A DNA stretch of 64,000 nt from Candidatus Kapaibacterium sp. GTDB lineage: Bacteria > Bacteroidota > Ignavibacteria > Kapaibacteriales > NICIL-2. Where the stretch lies: NCBI GenBank assembly GCA_026003475.1, contig BPHJ01000001.1, positions 991,189 to 1,055,188 on the forward strand, written 5' to 3'. The translations under genes and the position numbers were made by a program. This document shows, one piece after another, positions 17,469-27,487 of this stretch. The notes under the pieces are model-generated. The model saw only the letters and a program-made list of their open reading frames with translations, was not told where the DNA came from and searched no databases. Within the stretch, counting starts at the first letter, position 1, and every line of letters begins with the position of its first letter.

Positions 17469-20400
17469 GGTACGACAACAAATTTTTGAACAGGACCCTG
17501 GCTACCATCAGCATTCCGCACCGCGTAGAGGTAAATGCCCTCCGGTAGCAACGATCCATTCGAAAGACGCGGCACCCACCGCACACCACCGGCTGGATCG
17601 GTGCAAGGTATCTGGCTAATCTCGATGCCGCCAAGCGTTGTCACAACAACGCTCGCGCCAAGCGGCACGTGGGAGAACCGAATCTCCGCATGACGGCTCC
17701 TTGACCAGGGCTGCGGAAATGCTCGTGTTGAATCGCTCGATTGTGGCGCATACATCCACGCGACCGTATTGCCGCTGCCACGTGTCATTGGTACTCCCTG
17801 AACCGAACGAAATGTCGGTGGAAGCACAAACCAATACAACAGGCCACGGGATTCATAACGAAAACGCTGATCGAGCACAAAGCGGAGTACCCTCGGGTCG
17901 GACTGCTGCTCGATGGCGATAATCGAACCATAGGGATGCACCTGCACGTTTTTCAATGGTAGCGTCGCTGCATCCGGTTCCGCTGAGAAGCGCACCGCAA
18001 CTGCCTCGTGCGTTGCCTCGACCACCTGCTCAACGTGAAATTCCTCTTCCGCCCTACCAGGTTGCACAATCAGCACTGCTTCCGATGCTGGAGATGGATT
18101 CCCGTATCCATCGCGGGTGCCCTCTATCAACGCAACACGATACGTTCCTGCCACCAGCGGTGCCGATAGCCATACCACTAAGGTTTGATTGCCACTTGCC
18201 ACGGTGAAGGTGGCATGCCATCGAACATCGTCGCGTTCGATTATCAACGCATCGGCAGGTATTCCTTTTGGCGGAAGATATCCGCGCACAGTGAAATGCA
18301 GCATCTGCGCCCCTTCTGTTGTAGGCTCGACGCGATCAATGCGCAAGAATTCCCCACGAATGACAATGGCAGGATCACTCCAGTTGGACGAATCATTTCC
18401 GCGCACTGCCCGAATCTCGACGCGGCACTCCCGACAGGACGGCAATGCAACCGATGGGACAACAAGCACTGTATCTGCTGTTTCAGCAACAACATCACCG
18501 CTGATTCGCACTGTAAATATTTCTCCGGTGTCTCGTCGGGACCAACGACAGAAGAGACCACTATCGAGAGTTTGATATGCTTCGAGGATGGACGGCGCTT
18601 GCATCACCGCAGGAGCATACTGGTAAAACACGGTTCTCGGTGCAATTAGCCCTCGTGTCAATGCGAGCTCTGTTGTGCCGCCGCCATCGAAATCGGCGAC
18701 AAGCGCACCATTTGACCAAACAGAATCACACACAAGCAGAGGCACCAGGGCTGTTCCGTTCCAGGTGAGAACGTAGGCATTGGGAAACAGCGAGGCAATG
18801 ATCTCGGCTTTACCATCACGGGTAAGGTCGCCAGCAGCGACACCGTTGTAATACGGTCGTCCATACCGGACCCCCCAAACGAAGTCCTCCCAAACAATGG
18901 AGTACTGATTTGCCGCTGTGCTTTTGAGCAAAGCAAGATGCCAGAGTGGTGGCTCATACTCACCAATGGTGTTGTAGGCTGGAAGGGCAGGTGCGGCAAA
19001 GAATACTTCCTCAGCTGAGTCACCATCAACATCGGCTGCAACAACAAATTCCGTTCCCGCTCCCGCCAAGAATGGCTGCGGTGGCGCGCCATACTCCAGC
19101 ACGAACCGACCGTCCCTCCATTCGGCAATCTCCAAGTCCCCATCACTATCGGCATAGGCAATCTCGATTGCGCCATCGCGATCGAAATCCCCTACTGCAC
19201 AGGCAGGTGCGGTGATGGTATTGATCGTGCGTCCCCCACGCGGTACTGAAGCAAGTTCGATACTATCGAGAACGTGGTAGGATGAACCATCCCAACTGAG
19301 CGCAACCAAGGCATCACTTCGTGGCTGGAGGGAGCCATCCGAGGCAATTCCAACACGACGCGTACGAAAACCCAACACCTCAGCGCGGCCATCACCGGTT
19401 ATGTCGGCAAGGCCTGCAGCCCAGAACGAGCCGGTAGTTGTATCCCCCCAGATCACCTTCCCCAATGGTACTGGATCGAATTGGTACAAACGTGTCTGCC
19501 CTGCATCGTAGGTAAGCACTTCCCGACGTCCATCCCCATCGGTATCCCCGATGCCACGAAGGAACAGCGTTCGGTTTGCTAATACACTCATGCGAAACGT
19601 GTCCTGGTTGCGCTCCAAGACGACCGCGTGCTGTGGCACCGCCATTTGTGTTGCAATGAATGATCCGGGGGCAACCACCTTACTTCCGCTCAGCAAGAGT
19701 GGCTCTGCTGTATATGGTCGTGGCTGCCAGTCGGCTTTCGAAACCACCGTCTCCATCGTCCGGATGCTATCGAGCACGGCAACGGTGGTATCTGTATCGT
19801 CCCACACGGTGAAGCGAATGCGATAGACACCCGACGCGCGCACATCCAAGAGCACTGTATGAAGTCGGCGGAACTGACCATCATTCCAAGCTGATGCAAC
19901 CTGCTGCCCACGATCATCAACCACGTCTGCGCGGACTTCGCAGGGACGATTTGCCAGCACAATTCCAGCAAGCTGCCGGCGAGAACCAACCCATACCATC
20001 ACTGCACGGGCTTGATCAATACTGAGTTGCTCTGGATCGCTCTCGAGTACTGCTGCATCTTCGATGGTCTTTCCTGTTCGCAGATATGCGCGCAGCCGAA
20101 TTACCACCGGCGTATCGCTTGCTGAAGGGAAACTGTCGAAGTGCCGGTGGTAGCCGATGGCGGCACCATCCCCACTATCGAGCAGCATTGCAGTACTTCC
20201 AACCGATGCGAGCAACTCCCACCGTTCCAGTAACGGATGGAGAACATTCATTCCAACAGCCAATGACCCGCGAAGCGAACGCCACCTGCTCCGATGAAAA
20301 GGTTCGGTAATTCGGACTGTCCCAAGGAGGAACGATCGTTCCAGGGCAGCAAGGGGTGAGACGATACCATGCCCGGAGCGTGGGTTCCACTTCCCGACCA

Positions 20401-21688
20401 ATGGTGAGGCACTCTCGGCAAGAACGACCCGAGTTTGCTCTGCGGTGAGCATCGGATTTGCAGAGCGCAGCAATGCCGCTGTAGCGCTGACAAGCGGCGC
20501 AGCAAACGAAGTACCACTGACGCTGGTAAATCCACCGCCAGCAGCAGCAGTGAGAATGTCTTGTCCGGGAGCAAGCAAGAAAAGCCGTTCTCCGTAGCTG
20601 CTAAAAACTGCCACACGCCCCGATTCGGTGGAAGCTCCGATGCTCAAGACAGTCGGCTCATCGCTGGGGTAGTGCGGTGTTGCAGAGCCACTATTCCCGG
20701 ACGAAGCAACCACCACCACATCGGCAGCTTCGGCGGCAGCAAGCGCAAACGCGATCAGCTTTGAGCGCACAATATCGCCGAAGCTGCAGTTGATGATACG
20801 TGCACCGTTGAGCACTGCATAGATGATTGCGACTGCGATATCATCTTCTTGCCCCACACCCGTCAGATCGAATGCTCGAAGCGCCATCACACGAGCCTCG
20901 AAGGCTAAGCCCATCAGTCCCCGATTATCTGGTGATCGAGCAGCAATCACTGCCGCAACGGCTGTGCCGTGTCCATTTTGATCGTACGGAAAGGGTCCGG
21001 CTCCCAGCCCCAGTGGGGGCGGTGCTTGGTTGACAAAGCTAAATCCGACGACATCATCGGCGAAACCATTTCCATCATTGTCGGTGCCATCGAGATCGCC
21101 ATAAACTCCATCGCGTTGCTCAGTGCTCGGCCATGGATCGAAGCGCCCATTCCGATTGAGGTCTTCAGCAGCGTTGACCCACAGGGAGGATTCCAGGACG
21201 GGATGGAGCCAATCAATGCCTGTATCAATCACCCCCACCACAATACCGCTTCCGGTGGCGATGCGCCATGCTTGCCGAGCCTTGAGCGAATCCAGATACC
21301 ACTGGGATGGCAACGGCACGGGTTCATCTCCGGTCCGGGACGTTTCGATGTGATAACGCTGCGGTACCCACACAGCACTAATGCCAGGCTCCCACCGCAT
21401 CCGTCGGAGGAGACTATCGGGATTGGACGTGTACACCACGGCGACCTTCCGCAGCGAATCAATCCAACGAGTAAGATCGGATCCTTGAGCGCTGTTCTGA
21501 AGTGTTGTTCGCTTGGTGGCCAGGTCAACCGGAACCAACACCCGAGCAGTAGCAGTGCGAGAAATGTACTGCTGGCAGACTTCCGGACTGTTGAACGCAA
21601 CGAGGAGCTTTTCCTGTGCCTGGGCACACGGCACAGCAAGAGCAAGTGCCAAGAATACACAACAGGTGACTGCATCAAACCTTTTCAT
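17465..21688 (-). CDS. Secreted subtilisin-family (S8) protease with FG-GAP/VCBS repeats and T9SS tail
   Basis: 1407 residues. A signal peptide ends near AQAQ (residue 25) and a pro-region runs to about 115. The S8 catalytic domain spans about 125-455: Asp155 in VGVIDTGIDW, His240 in NGHGTAVAA, oxyanion Asn332 in SSGNSGS and Ser394 in SGTSFAAPL. A Ca-binding-like Asp/Asn/Gly-rich stretch lies between Asp155 and His240 (DLNRNGRFD, DGTDNDGNG). The central part (about 640-1010) has at least six FG-GAP/VCBS-type loops (DTDGDGRREV, DITGDGRAEV, DFDRDGAIEI, DVDGDSAEEV, DLTRDGKAEI, DFDGGGTTEL), suggesting a beta-propeller. An Ig-like region follows, then a type A sorting domain ending VQKFVVVP. It is probably exported by T9SS to the cell surface or medium. 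Confidence 0.93.
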   Translation of the reverse strand: MKRFDAVTCCVFLALALAVPCAQAQEKLLVAFNSPEVCQQYISRTATARVLVPVDLATKRTTLQNSAQGSDLTRWIDSLRKVAVVYTSNPDSLLRRMRWEPGISAVWVPQRYHIETSRTGDEPVPLPSQWYLDSLKARQAWRIATGSGIVVGVIDTGIDWLHPVLESSLWVNAAEDLNRNGRFDPWPSTEQRDGVYGDLDGTDNDGNGFADDVVGFSFVNQAPPPLGLGAGPFPYDQNGHGTAVAAVIAARSPDNRGLMGLAFEARVMALRAFDLTGVGQEDDIAVAIIYAVLNGARIINCSFGDIVRSKLIAFALAAAEAADVVVVASSGNSGSATPHYPSDEPTVLSIGASTESGRVAVFSSYGERLFLLAPGQDILTAAAGGGFTSVSGTSFAAPLVSATAALLRSANPMLTAEQTRVVLAESASPLVGKWNPRSGHGIVSPLAALERSFLLGTVRITEPFHRSRWRSLRGSLAVGMNVLHPLLERWELLASVGSTAMLLDSGDGAAIGYHRHFDSFPSASDTPVVIRLRAYLRTGKTIEDAAVLESDPEQLSIDQARAVMVWVGSRRQLAGIVLANRPCEVRADVVDDRGQQVASAWNDGQFRRLHTVLLDVRASGVYRIRFTVWDDTDTTVAVLDSIRTMETVVSKADWQPRPYTAEPLLLSGSKVVAPGSFIATQMAVPQHAVVLERNQDTFRMSVLANRTLFLRGIGDTDGDGRREVLTYDAGQTRLYQFDPVPLGKVIWGDTTTGSFWAAGLADITGDGRAEVLGFRTRRVGIASDGSLQPRSDALVALSWDGSSYHVLDSIELASVPRGGRTINTITAPACAVGDFDRDGAIEIAYADSDGDLEIAEWRDGRFVLEYGAPPQPFLAGAGTEFVVAADVDGDSAEEVFFAAPALPAYNTIGEYEPPLWHLALLKSTAANQYSIVWEDFVWGVRYGRPYYNGVAAGDLTRDGKAEIIASLFPNAYVLTWNGTALVPLLVCDSVWSNGALVADFDGGGTTELALTRGLIAPRTVFYQYAPAVMQAPSILEAYQTLDSGLFCRWSRRDTGEIFTVRISGDVVAETADTVLVVPSVALPSCRECRVEIRAVRGNDSSNWSDPAIVIRGEFLRIDRVEPTTEGAQMLHFTVRGYLPPKGIPADALIIERDDVRWHATFTVASGNQTLVVWLSAPLVAGTYRVALIEGTRDGYGNPSPASEAVLIVQPGRAEEEFHVEQVVEATHEAVAVRFSAEPDAATLPLKNVQVHPYGSIIAIEQQSDPRVLRFVLDQRFRYESRGLLYWFVLPPTFRSVQGVPMTRGSGNTVAWMYAPQSSDSTRAFPQPWSRSRHAEIRFSHVPLGASVVVTTLGGIEISQIPCTDPAGGVRWVPRLSNGSLLPEGIYLYAVRNADGSQGPVQKFVVVP

Positions 21689-21919
21689 CGCTCGAAACTA
21701 CTACACCTTGACCAACACTGTCGTCAGTTTGCCGTTCGGTTCGGCAACTATCCATGGACACAAGAAACAACGATGCACACATACCACCCATCCGTGCAAG
21801 GTTTTCTGCCACCTGCAATCACCATTACAGGCTGATGGTAGCGTTTCGGCAACTGCCGTGAAACTATTTCACTTACCCATTCGTTTTAGCACCCGGTTTT
21901 CCTTCTACATCAATGGTTG
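21689..21919. other. Divergent intergenic region, protease / TolC operons
   Basis: The longest gene-free stretch in the window (231 bases). It must hold the promoters of the minus-strand protease and the plus-strand efflux operon, but I find no exact TAnnTTTG box on either strand. No RNA gene, strong hairpin or repeat is apparent. Confidence 0.5.
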
Positions 21920-23242
21920 ATGGTATCTCGCATTCCTCTCTTCATCACCACAGCTCATCTTTTTTCGCTCGCGATTCTTGCACAGCCGACACTGACGCTC
22001 ACACTCGACGATGCAGAGCAACGTGCGATTCAAACCAGCAAGCTGCTCCGCAGCAGCAACGCACGGATCGAACAAGCCAGACTTCGCACCGATGAAGTCG
22101 CAACCGCAAAATTGCCGAGCTTGGCATTCCAAGCTGGCTACACGCATCTATCGCCGGTACCAGCATTTACGTTTACCCCACCATTTCCCGGATCAACGCC
22201 GGTCACGATTGCGCCGGTCATTCTCGATCAAACGCAAATGCGCGTTCAGCTTCAGCAAATCCTCTTCGCTGGTGGCAGAATCAGCGCAACCGAACAAGCC
22301 GCTGCTCTCCAAGCCCAAGCCGCAACCGATGACTATCGAAGCGATGAGCTCAAAGTCCGCCTAACGGTCCGAACGCTCTACTGGAATCTCTACAAGCTCC
22401 GTGCGACACTGCGCGCGATTGAACAATCGCTGGAGCAACTCCAAGCTCGCGTCCGCGATGCCGAAAACCTCAACAAGGCAGGTCTGCTCACGTCCAATGA
22501 TGTTCTCAAGCTCCAGGTTCAGCAATCCAACACCCACGCGCAACTCCTCGAAACGAAGGCGCAGGAAAGTAGCTTGGTTGTCCAACTCAACAATCTCATC
22601 GGGATGCCACTTTCGACGCAGCTCACGCTTGCCACCGATCCAACAACCGACGACACACTCGATACTGACTTGGATCGAATGATTGCTGAAGCGCTGGACA
22701 GCCGCCCTGACCTTGTTGCGACGAAAACACGCTTGCAATCAGCGGAAGCATCCGTTTCAGCAGCCAATGCCGCATGGTTCCCGACGATTGCATTCAATGC
22801 GGGCTACACCCTCGCCAATCCCAATCAGCGAATTCTGCCGAATCGAAAGCAGTTCGATGGAACCTGGGATGTTGGTATTAGCATGAGCTGGAATCTTTGG
22901 AACTGGCTCCAGCCCCAGTATCAAGTTGGGCAAGCACGCGCGCAATACGACCAAGCTCGTGCAACGAATGAATTGCTCCGCGATAATGCAGCCGTCGAGA
23001 TTACCCAGAATTACGTCATGCTCCGGCCTGCACGTGAGCGCATTAGCGTCGCTCACCGCGCCGTTCTCCAAGCAGAAGAAAACTACTCCCAGGTTGCAAG
23101 CCGATTTGCTGCTGGCATCGCAACCAGCACCGACGTCCTGGAAGCTGAATTGCTCCTTCTCCAAGCTCGAACCGCTGAAATCAGCGCGCAAGCTGACTAT
23201 ATGCTCGCAAAAGCCCGCTACCTGAGCTCACTTGGTAAGTAA
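21920..23242 (+). CDS. TolC-family outer-membrane efflux protein
   Basis: 440 residues from ATG 21920; a TTG three bases earlier is less likely. A signal peptide ends near AILAQ. LTLDDAEQRAIQTSKLLRSS starts the first outer-membrane-factor repeat, and the second begins near residue 230 with IAEALDSRPDLVATK. Long coiled-coil helices (RVRDAENLNKAGLLTSNDVLKLQ and YSQVASRFAAGIATSTDVLEAE patterns) form the periplasmic tunnel. The conserved N-AGLLTSNDVL / F-AGIATSTDVLEAE pairs are typical of the family. It is first in an operon with a membrane fusion protein (19-base gap) and an RND pump, so the three probably form one tripartite exporter. Confidence 0.93.
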   Translation: MVSRIPLFITTAHLFSLAILAQPTLTLTLDDAEQRAIQTSKLLRSSNARIEQARLRTDEVATAKLPSLAFQAGYTHLSPVPAFTFTPPFPGSTPVTIAPVILDQTQMRVQLQQILFAGGRISATEQAAALQAQAATDDYRSDELKVRLTVRTLYWNLYKLRATLRAIEQSLEQLQARVRDAENLNKAGLLTSNDVLKLQVQQSNTHAQLLETKAQESSLVVQLNNLIGMPLSTQLTLATDPTTDDTLDTDLDRMIAEALDSRPDLVATKTRLQSAEASVSAANAAWFPTIAFNAGYTLANPNQRILPNRKQFDGTWDVGISMSWNLWNWLQPQYQVGQARAQYDQARATNELLRDNAAVEITQNYVMLRPARERISVAHRAVLQAEENYSQVASRFAAGIATSTDVLEAELLLLQARTAEISAQADYMLAKARYLSSLGK

Positions 23243-23261
23243 CAACTTTGCATGCACTTTT

Positions 23262-24332
23262 ATGAAACGTTGGAAGTTCATCCTTGCCGCACTTGTATTG
23301 TCCGGTATCATCGTTGCCGTTCTGGCCAATAACAAACGCACTATCGAACAGCGTCGCAGCGAGAACGTCCTGCAAACAGTTATCCCCGTCGTCACAGCAC
23401 CTGTCCGATGGGACACACTTGACAATTCCCTCGAACTAACTGGCACGATCAGCGCCAACAATGTTGTCCAAGTTGCTTCCGAAGCAAATGGTCGAATCGT
23501 ACGCTCGGCGATTGAACTGGGACGCACCGTTCAACAAGGTGAGGTTCTTGCTGTTCTCGATGATGAGCTTCGGCGAGCACAGCTGCTGACTGCTGAAGCC
23601 AACTATGCCAAAGCAAAGAGCGATTCGGCACGGTATTGGTTCCTCAAGCAAAAAGAATCCGTCCCCGATGCGCAGTGGGAACAAGTCCTCTTGCAATACC
23701 GGCTGGCGGAAGCGCAACTGATTCAAGCGCGCCGAGCTTTCAACGACACGCGCATCAAAGCCCCTATCAGTGGTACCATCACTGCCAAACGTGTTGACGT
23801 TGGCACAATGGTCAATCCCGGCACAATTGTCTGCGAACTTGTTGATGTATCCAAGCTGAAGGTTCTCCTCGATGTTGCCGAGCGAGATATTTTCTCGATT
23901 CGCGTCGGAACCCCCGTTGAAATCACAAGCGACGTAGTTCCGGGCAAAACCTTCCGCGGACAGGTAACAGCGATTGCGCCGAAAGCCTCCGACGCACACA
24001 CGTTCCCGGTTGAAATCACGATCACTCCGCCCTACAGTGAGCTGAAAGCAGGAATGTTCGTTCGGGTACGATTCCTTGCACTTGCTCGACTGGTTGGGTT
24101 GGTCATTCCACGCGATGCTATTATCGGCAGCTTGCAACACGCCCGCGTGTACGTTGTGGAAACAACAACCAACACCGCGTCCGAACGCATTATTCGCTGT
24201 GGAGCCGAGCGCAATGGATCGGTGATTGTGCTTGATGGACTTTCCGCCGGTGAACAGGTTATCGTCACCGGAAACAACGTAGTGACCGATGGTGCTCGAG
24301 TTGTCCGACGTTCTCAGCAGGAGTCCCAATGA
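23262..24332 (+). CDS. RND efflux periplasmic adaptor (membrane fusion protein)
   Basis: 356 residues from ATG 23262. An N-terminal membrane anchor (FILAALVLSGIIVAVLA) is followed by the split lipoyl-type domain (VASEANGRIVRSAIELGRTVQQGEVLAVLDD, then FNDTRIKAPISGTI). A short alpha-hairpin sits between these halves. The beta-barrel domain (DVAERDIFSIRVGTPVEI) and a membrane-proximal domain with VIPRDAI and GLSAGEQVIVTG complete it. It bridges the inner-membrane pump and the TolC protein. The short hairpin is typical of adaptors paired with the HAE-1-type pump. The stop overlaps the pump's start by ATGA. Confidence 0.93.
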   Translation: MKRWKFILAALVLSGIIVAVLANNKRTIEQRRSENVLQTVIPVVTAPVRWDTLDNSLELTGTISANNVVQVASEANGRIVRSAIELGRTVQQGEVLAVLDDELRRAQLLTAEANYAKAKSDSARYWFLKQKESVPDAQWEQVLLQYRLAEAQLIQARRAFNDTRIKAPISGTITAKRVDVGTMVNPGTIVCELVDVSKLKVLLDVAERDIFSIRVGTPVEITSDVVPGKTFRGQVTAIAPKASDAHTFPVEITITPPYSELKAGMFVRVRFLALARLVGLVIPRDAIIGSLQHARVYVVETTTNTASERIIRCGAERNGSVIVLDGLSAGEQVIVTGNNVVTDGARVVRRSQQESQ

Positions 24333-27300
24333 CGATTACTGAACTTTCGATCAAGCGACCGTCGCTGGTCATTGTCCTGTTTACGGTGTTGCTCTTACTG
24401 GGAGTCTATAGCTACACGACGCTCCAGTACGAGCTGCTCCCGAAAATGAACATCCCCTTTGTGACCGTCATCACCACCTACCCCGGTGCTGCACCGGAAG
24501 AGATCGAAGCAACGGTCACCAAGCCAATCGAAGATGCTGTCTCTGGTGTGGACAAAGTGTCCAGCATCACAGCGACCTCCCAGGAAGGCGTATCCATCGT
24601 TTCGATTGAATTCGACCAAGACGCTACGATCGAGTTCGCGCTGCAAGACGTCCAGCGGAAGGTTGGTGCAATCAAAGCGCAACTCCCCAGCGGTATCAAG
24701 GACCCAGTCATCAACAAGATTGCCTTCGACGAGATTCCCATCCTGCGGCTTGGTGCGACGTCGAATTTGCCACCACGCGATTTCTACCAATTCGTTCTCG
24801 ACAACATCAAGCCCAAATTTAGCCGCGTACCAGGAGTAGCAGACGTCATCTTGCTTGGGGGCGAGCAACGCGAGGTTCACGTTTTACTGGACCCAGCGAA
24901 GTTGCGTGCCTATCGGGTTTCTCTGACGCAGGTGCAGCAAGCAGTGGCGGCAGCAAACCTTGATTTCCCCGCTGGCAAAGTCACCGACGATGCCACCCAA
25001 TTCATTGTACGACTCAGCGGAAAATTCACCTCGCTCGACCAGGTTCGTGACCTTGTCATTCAGCGGCTTCCGCAAGGACAAGAAATTCGCATCGGTGACA
25101 TTGCCGAAGTCCGCCAAGCCAGCGCCGAACGCACGACGTATTACCGCGTCAACGGCAAGCCATCCTTGGGGATTTACATCCTCAAGCAATCGGAAGCCAA
25201 TGCTGTAGACGTCGCAGCGGCGGTAAGAAAAGAAATTGCTCAGTTGGAAAAGCAGTATGCCTACGCTGGGTTGTCGCTGAACATTGCTCAGGATGCCTCG
25301 CGCTTCACGCTTGATGCTGTCCATGCAGTGCAGTTTGACCTGGGCTTAGCAGTGCTCATCGTTGCCGCGGTCATGCTGCTTTTCCTGCACAGCATCCGGA
25401 ATTCGTTCATCGTCATGCTGGCCATTCCGACCTCACTGGTGACGACCTTCATCGGAATGCTTGCATTCGGGCTTACGCTGAATTTGATGACGCTCCTTGG
25501 CATGTCGCTGGTTATCGGCATTCTCGTTGATGATTCCATCGTTGTGCTGGAGAATATCTACAAGCACCTCGAACATGGGGAAGACCGCGTAACTGCATCC
25601 ATTCGGGGTCGAAATGAGATTGGTTTTGCAGCATTAGCAATCACATTGGTTGATGTTGCAGTCTTTCTTCCGCTGTCGTTGGTAAGCGGCATCGTCGGGA
25701 ATATCATGCGTGAGTTTGCCTTGGTTGTCGTTACCTCGACGTTGCTCTCGTTACTGGTATCGTTCACGCTGACTCCAATGCTGGCATCACGCTTTGCACG
25801 CATCGAAAATCTCTCTCGCGGTTCGCTTCTTGGGCGTATTGCTATCGCATTCGAAGAATGGTTCAGCAGCATGGTTGAGCGCTATGGTGCTGCATTGCGT
25901 TGGACATTGCGCAGGCGATGGGTACCAGTTGCTATTACGGGTGCTTCGTTTCTTGTGGTGCCTGTCCTTTTTGCCAATGGGTTGATTGGTTTCGAATTTT
26001 TCACCCAAGCCGATCGCGGTGAATTTGCCGTAACCATTGAGTTCCCGCCAAGCTACTCATTGCAAGAGACCGACCGCCAAGCTCAGCGGATTGAGCAATT
26101 CCTCTTTTCGATTCCGGAAGTCGAACGTGTCATCACTGGTGTTGGTGTTTCCAATGAAGGGCTGATTGGGCAAAGCTCGAACAACACGGTCGAGTTCAAT
26201 GTGACACTGGTCCCCAAAAACCAGCGGAAACGGAGCACCGACGAAATTGGCAACATTATCAAGCGGGAAGTTTTCACCATCCCTGGGGTCAAGGCAAGGG
26301 TCAATCCCGTTGGCATTTTTGGTACAGCGAACATGACGCCGGTGCAGATTGTCGTCAGCGGTACCGATCGCGCTCTGGTGGACTCTGCTGCCGGTATCGT
26401 CGCAAAGACGTTACGCGGTATTCAAGGTGCCACGGACATTCGTCTCAGCTCCGAAGCGGGCAAACCTGAGCTTCAGATTCACGTTGATCGTGACAAGCTG
26501 GCGCAATTTGGGTTGAGCATTGCCGAAGTTGGCAACGCTCTCCGCATCGCGATGCAAGGCAATGACGAGGTCAAGTATCGCTATCAAGGCAACGAATATC
26601 CGCTCCGCGTGTGGCTAAGCGAGGAAGCTCGATCGAACCCTGATGTGATTGCGCATTTGACTGTCACGAATCGCACCGGACAGCAAATTGAAATTAGTCA
26701 ATTTGCAACGGTGACACTCGGCACGGGACCAACAAAACTCCAGCGTCGCGATCGCAACCCAGCCGTCATTGTCTATGCCCAGACCTATGGCAAAGCCAGC
26801 GGAAGCATCGCCAATGAATTTGACCGCTTGATTCAAGGAAAACTGCCCATCGGTGTCCGCTACGAATATGCTGGCGATGTCAAAAACCAACGGCAAGGAT
26901 TCGGCGATCTGGGTATCGCAATGCTCGGTGCAATCATTTTCGTGTACCTGATCATGGTTGCGCTCTACGACTCGTACTTCTATCCATTCGTGAACCTCTT
27001 CTCTGTTCCGGGGGCTGTCATCGGCGCTTTCTTGGCATTAGCACTTTCGATGAAGAACCTCTCGATTATCGCGATGTTGGGGTTAATCATGTTGATTGGT
27101 CTGGTCACAAAGAATGCAATTCTGCTCGTGGACCGGACCATCGCAAACATCAAGGAGCGTGGGCTACCGATCCATCATGCCTTGGTCGAAGCCGGTGAAT
27201 CCCGTCTGCGGCCAATCGTTATGACAACCGTTGCAATGGTCGTCGGGATGCTCCCCATCGCACTGAGCAATAGTCCCGGCAGCGAATGGAAAGCCGGCTT

Positions 27301-27487
27301 AGCTTGGGCACTCATCGGTGGCCTGACAAGTTCGATGTTTCTGACACTCTTCCTTGTACCAGTAGTGTTTTCGTATCTGTCGCAACTGTTTGGGAGTATC
27401 CGGCGGCGTTTCCGTCCAGCGCCAGCACTCAGTACAAATGGCACTCCCACAGAACAGTCACGGGACGTTGTCACAAGCGACGTTTGA
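24329..27487 (+). CDS. RND-superfamily efflux permease (AcrB/HAE-1 type)
   Basis: 1052 residues. TM1 is followed by the NIPFVTVITTYPGAAPEEIE porter start. GVDKVSSITATSQEG and VDDSIVVLENIYKH are signature segments; the adjacent Asp pair in GILVDDSIV of TM4 is the proton relay of this family. The second repeat begins around residue 525, with TM11-12 containing GLVTKNAILLVD and the ESRLRPIVMTTVAM helix. It drives proton-coupled export; the substrate is not readable. It is the last gene of the efflux operon, and its final 17 bases overlap the convergent outer-membrane protein gene. Confidence 0.95.
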   Translation: MTITELSIKRPSLVIVLFTVLLLLGVYSYTTLQYELLPKMNIPFVTVITTYPGAAPEEIEATVTKPIEDAVSGVDKVSSITATSQEGVSIVSIEFDQDATIEFALQDVQRKVGAIKAQLPSGIKDPVINKIAFDEIPILRLGATSNLPPRDFYQFVLDNIKPKFSRVPGVADVILLGGEQREVHVLLDPAKLRAYRVSLTQVQQAVAAANLDFPAGKVTDDATQFIVRLSGKFTSLDQVRDLVIQRLPQGQEIRIGDIAEVRQASAERTTYYRVNGKPSLGIYILKQSEANAVDVAAAVRKEIAQLEKQYAYAGLSLNIAQDASRFTLDAVHAVQFDLGLAVLIVAAVMLLFLHSIRNSFIVMLAIPTSLVTTFIGMLAFGLTLNLMTLLGMSLVIGILVDDSIVVLENIYKHLEHGEDRVTASIRGRNEIGFAALAITLVDVAVFLPLSLVSGIVGNIMREFALVVVTSTLLSLLVSFTLTPMLASRFARIENLSRGSLLGRIAIAFEEWFSSMVERYGAALRWTLRRRWVPVAITGASFLVVPVLFANGLIGFEFFTQADRGEFAVTIEFPPSYSLQETDRQAQRIEQFLFSIPEVERVITGVGVSNEGLIGQSSNNTVEFNVTLVPKNQRKRSTDEIGNIIKREVFTIPGVKARVNPVGIFGTANMTPVQIVVSGTDRALVDSAAGIVAKTLRGIQGATDIRLSSEAGKPELQIHVDRDKLAQFGLSIAEVGNALRIAMQGNDEVKYRYQGNEYPLRVWLSEEARSNPDVIAHLTVTNRTGQQIEISQFATVTLGTGPTKLQRRDRNPAVIVYAQTYGKASGSIANEFDRLIQGKLPIGVRYEYAGDVKNQRQGFGDLGIAMLGAIIFVYLIMVALYDSYFYPFVNLFSVPGAVIGAFLALALSMKNLSIIAMLGLIMLIGLVTKNAILLVDRTIANIKERGLPIHHALVEAGESRLRPIVMTTVAMVVGMLPIALSNSPGSEWKAGLAWALIGGLTSSMFLTLFLVPVVFSYLSQLFGSIRRRFRPAPALSTNGTPTEQSRDVVTSDV

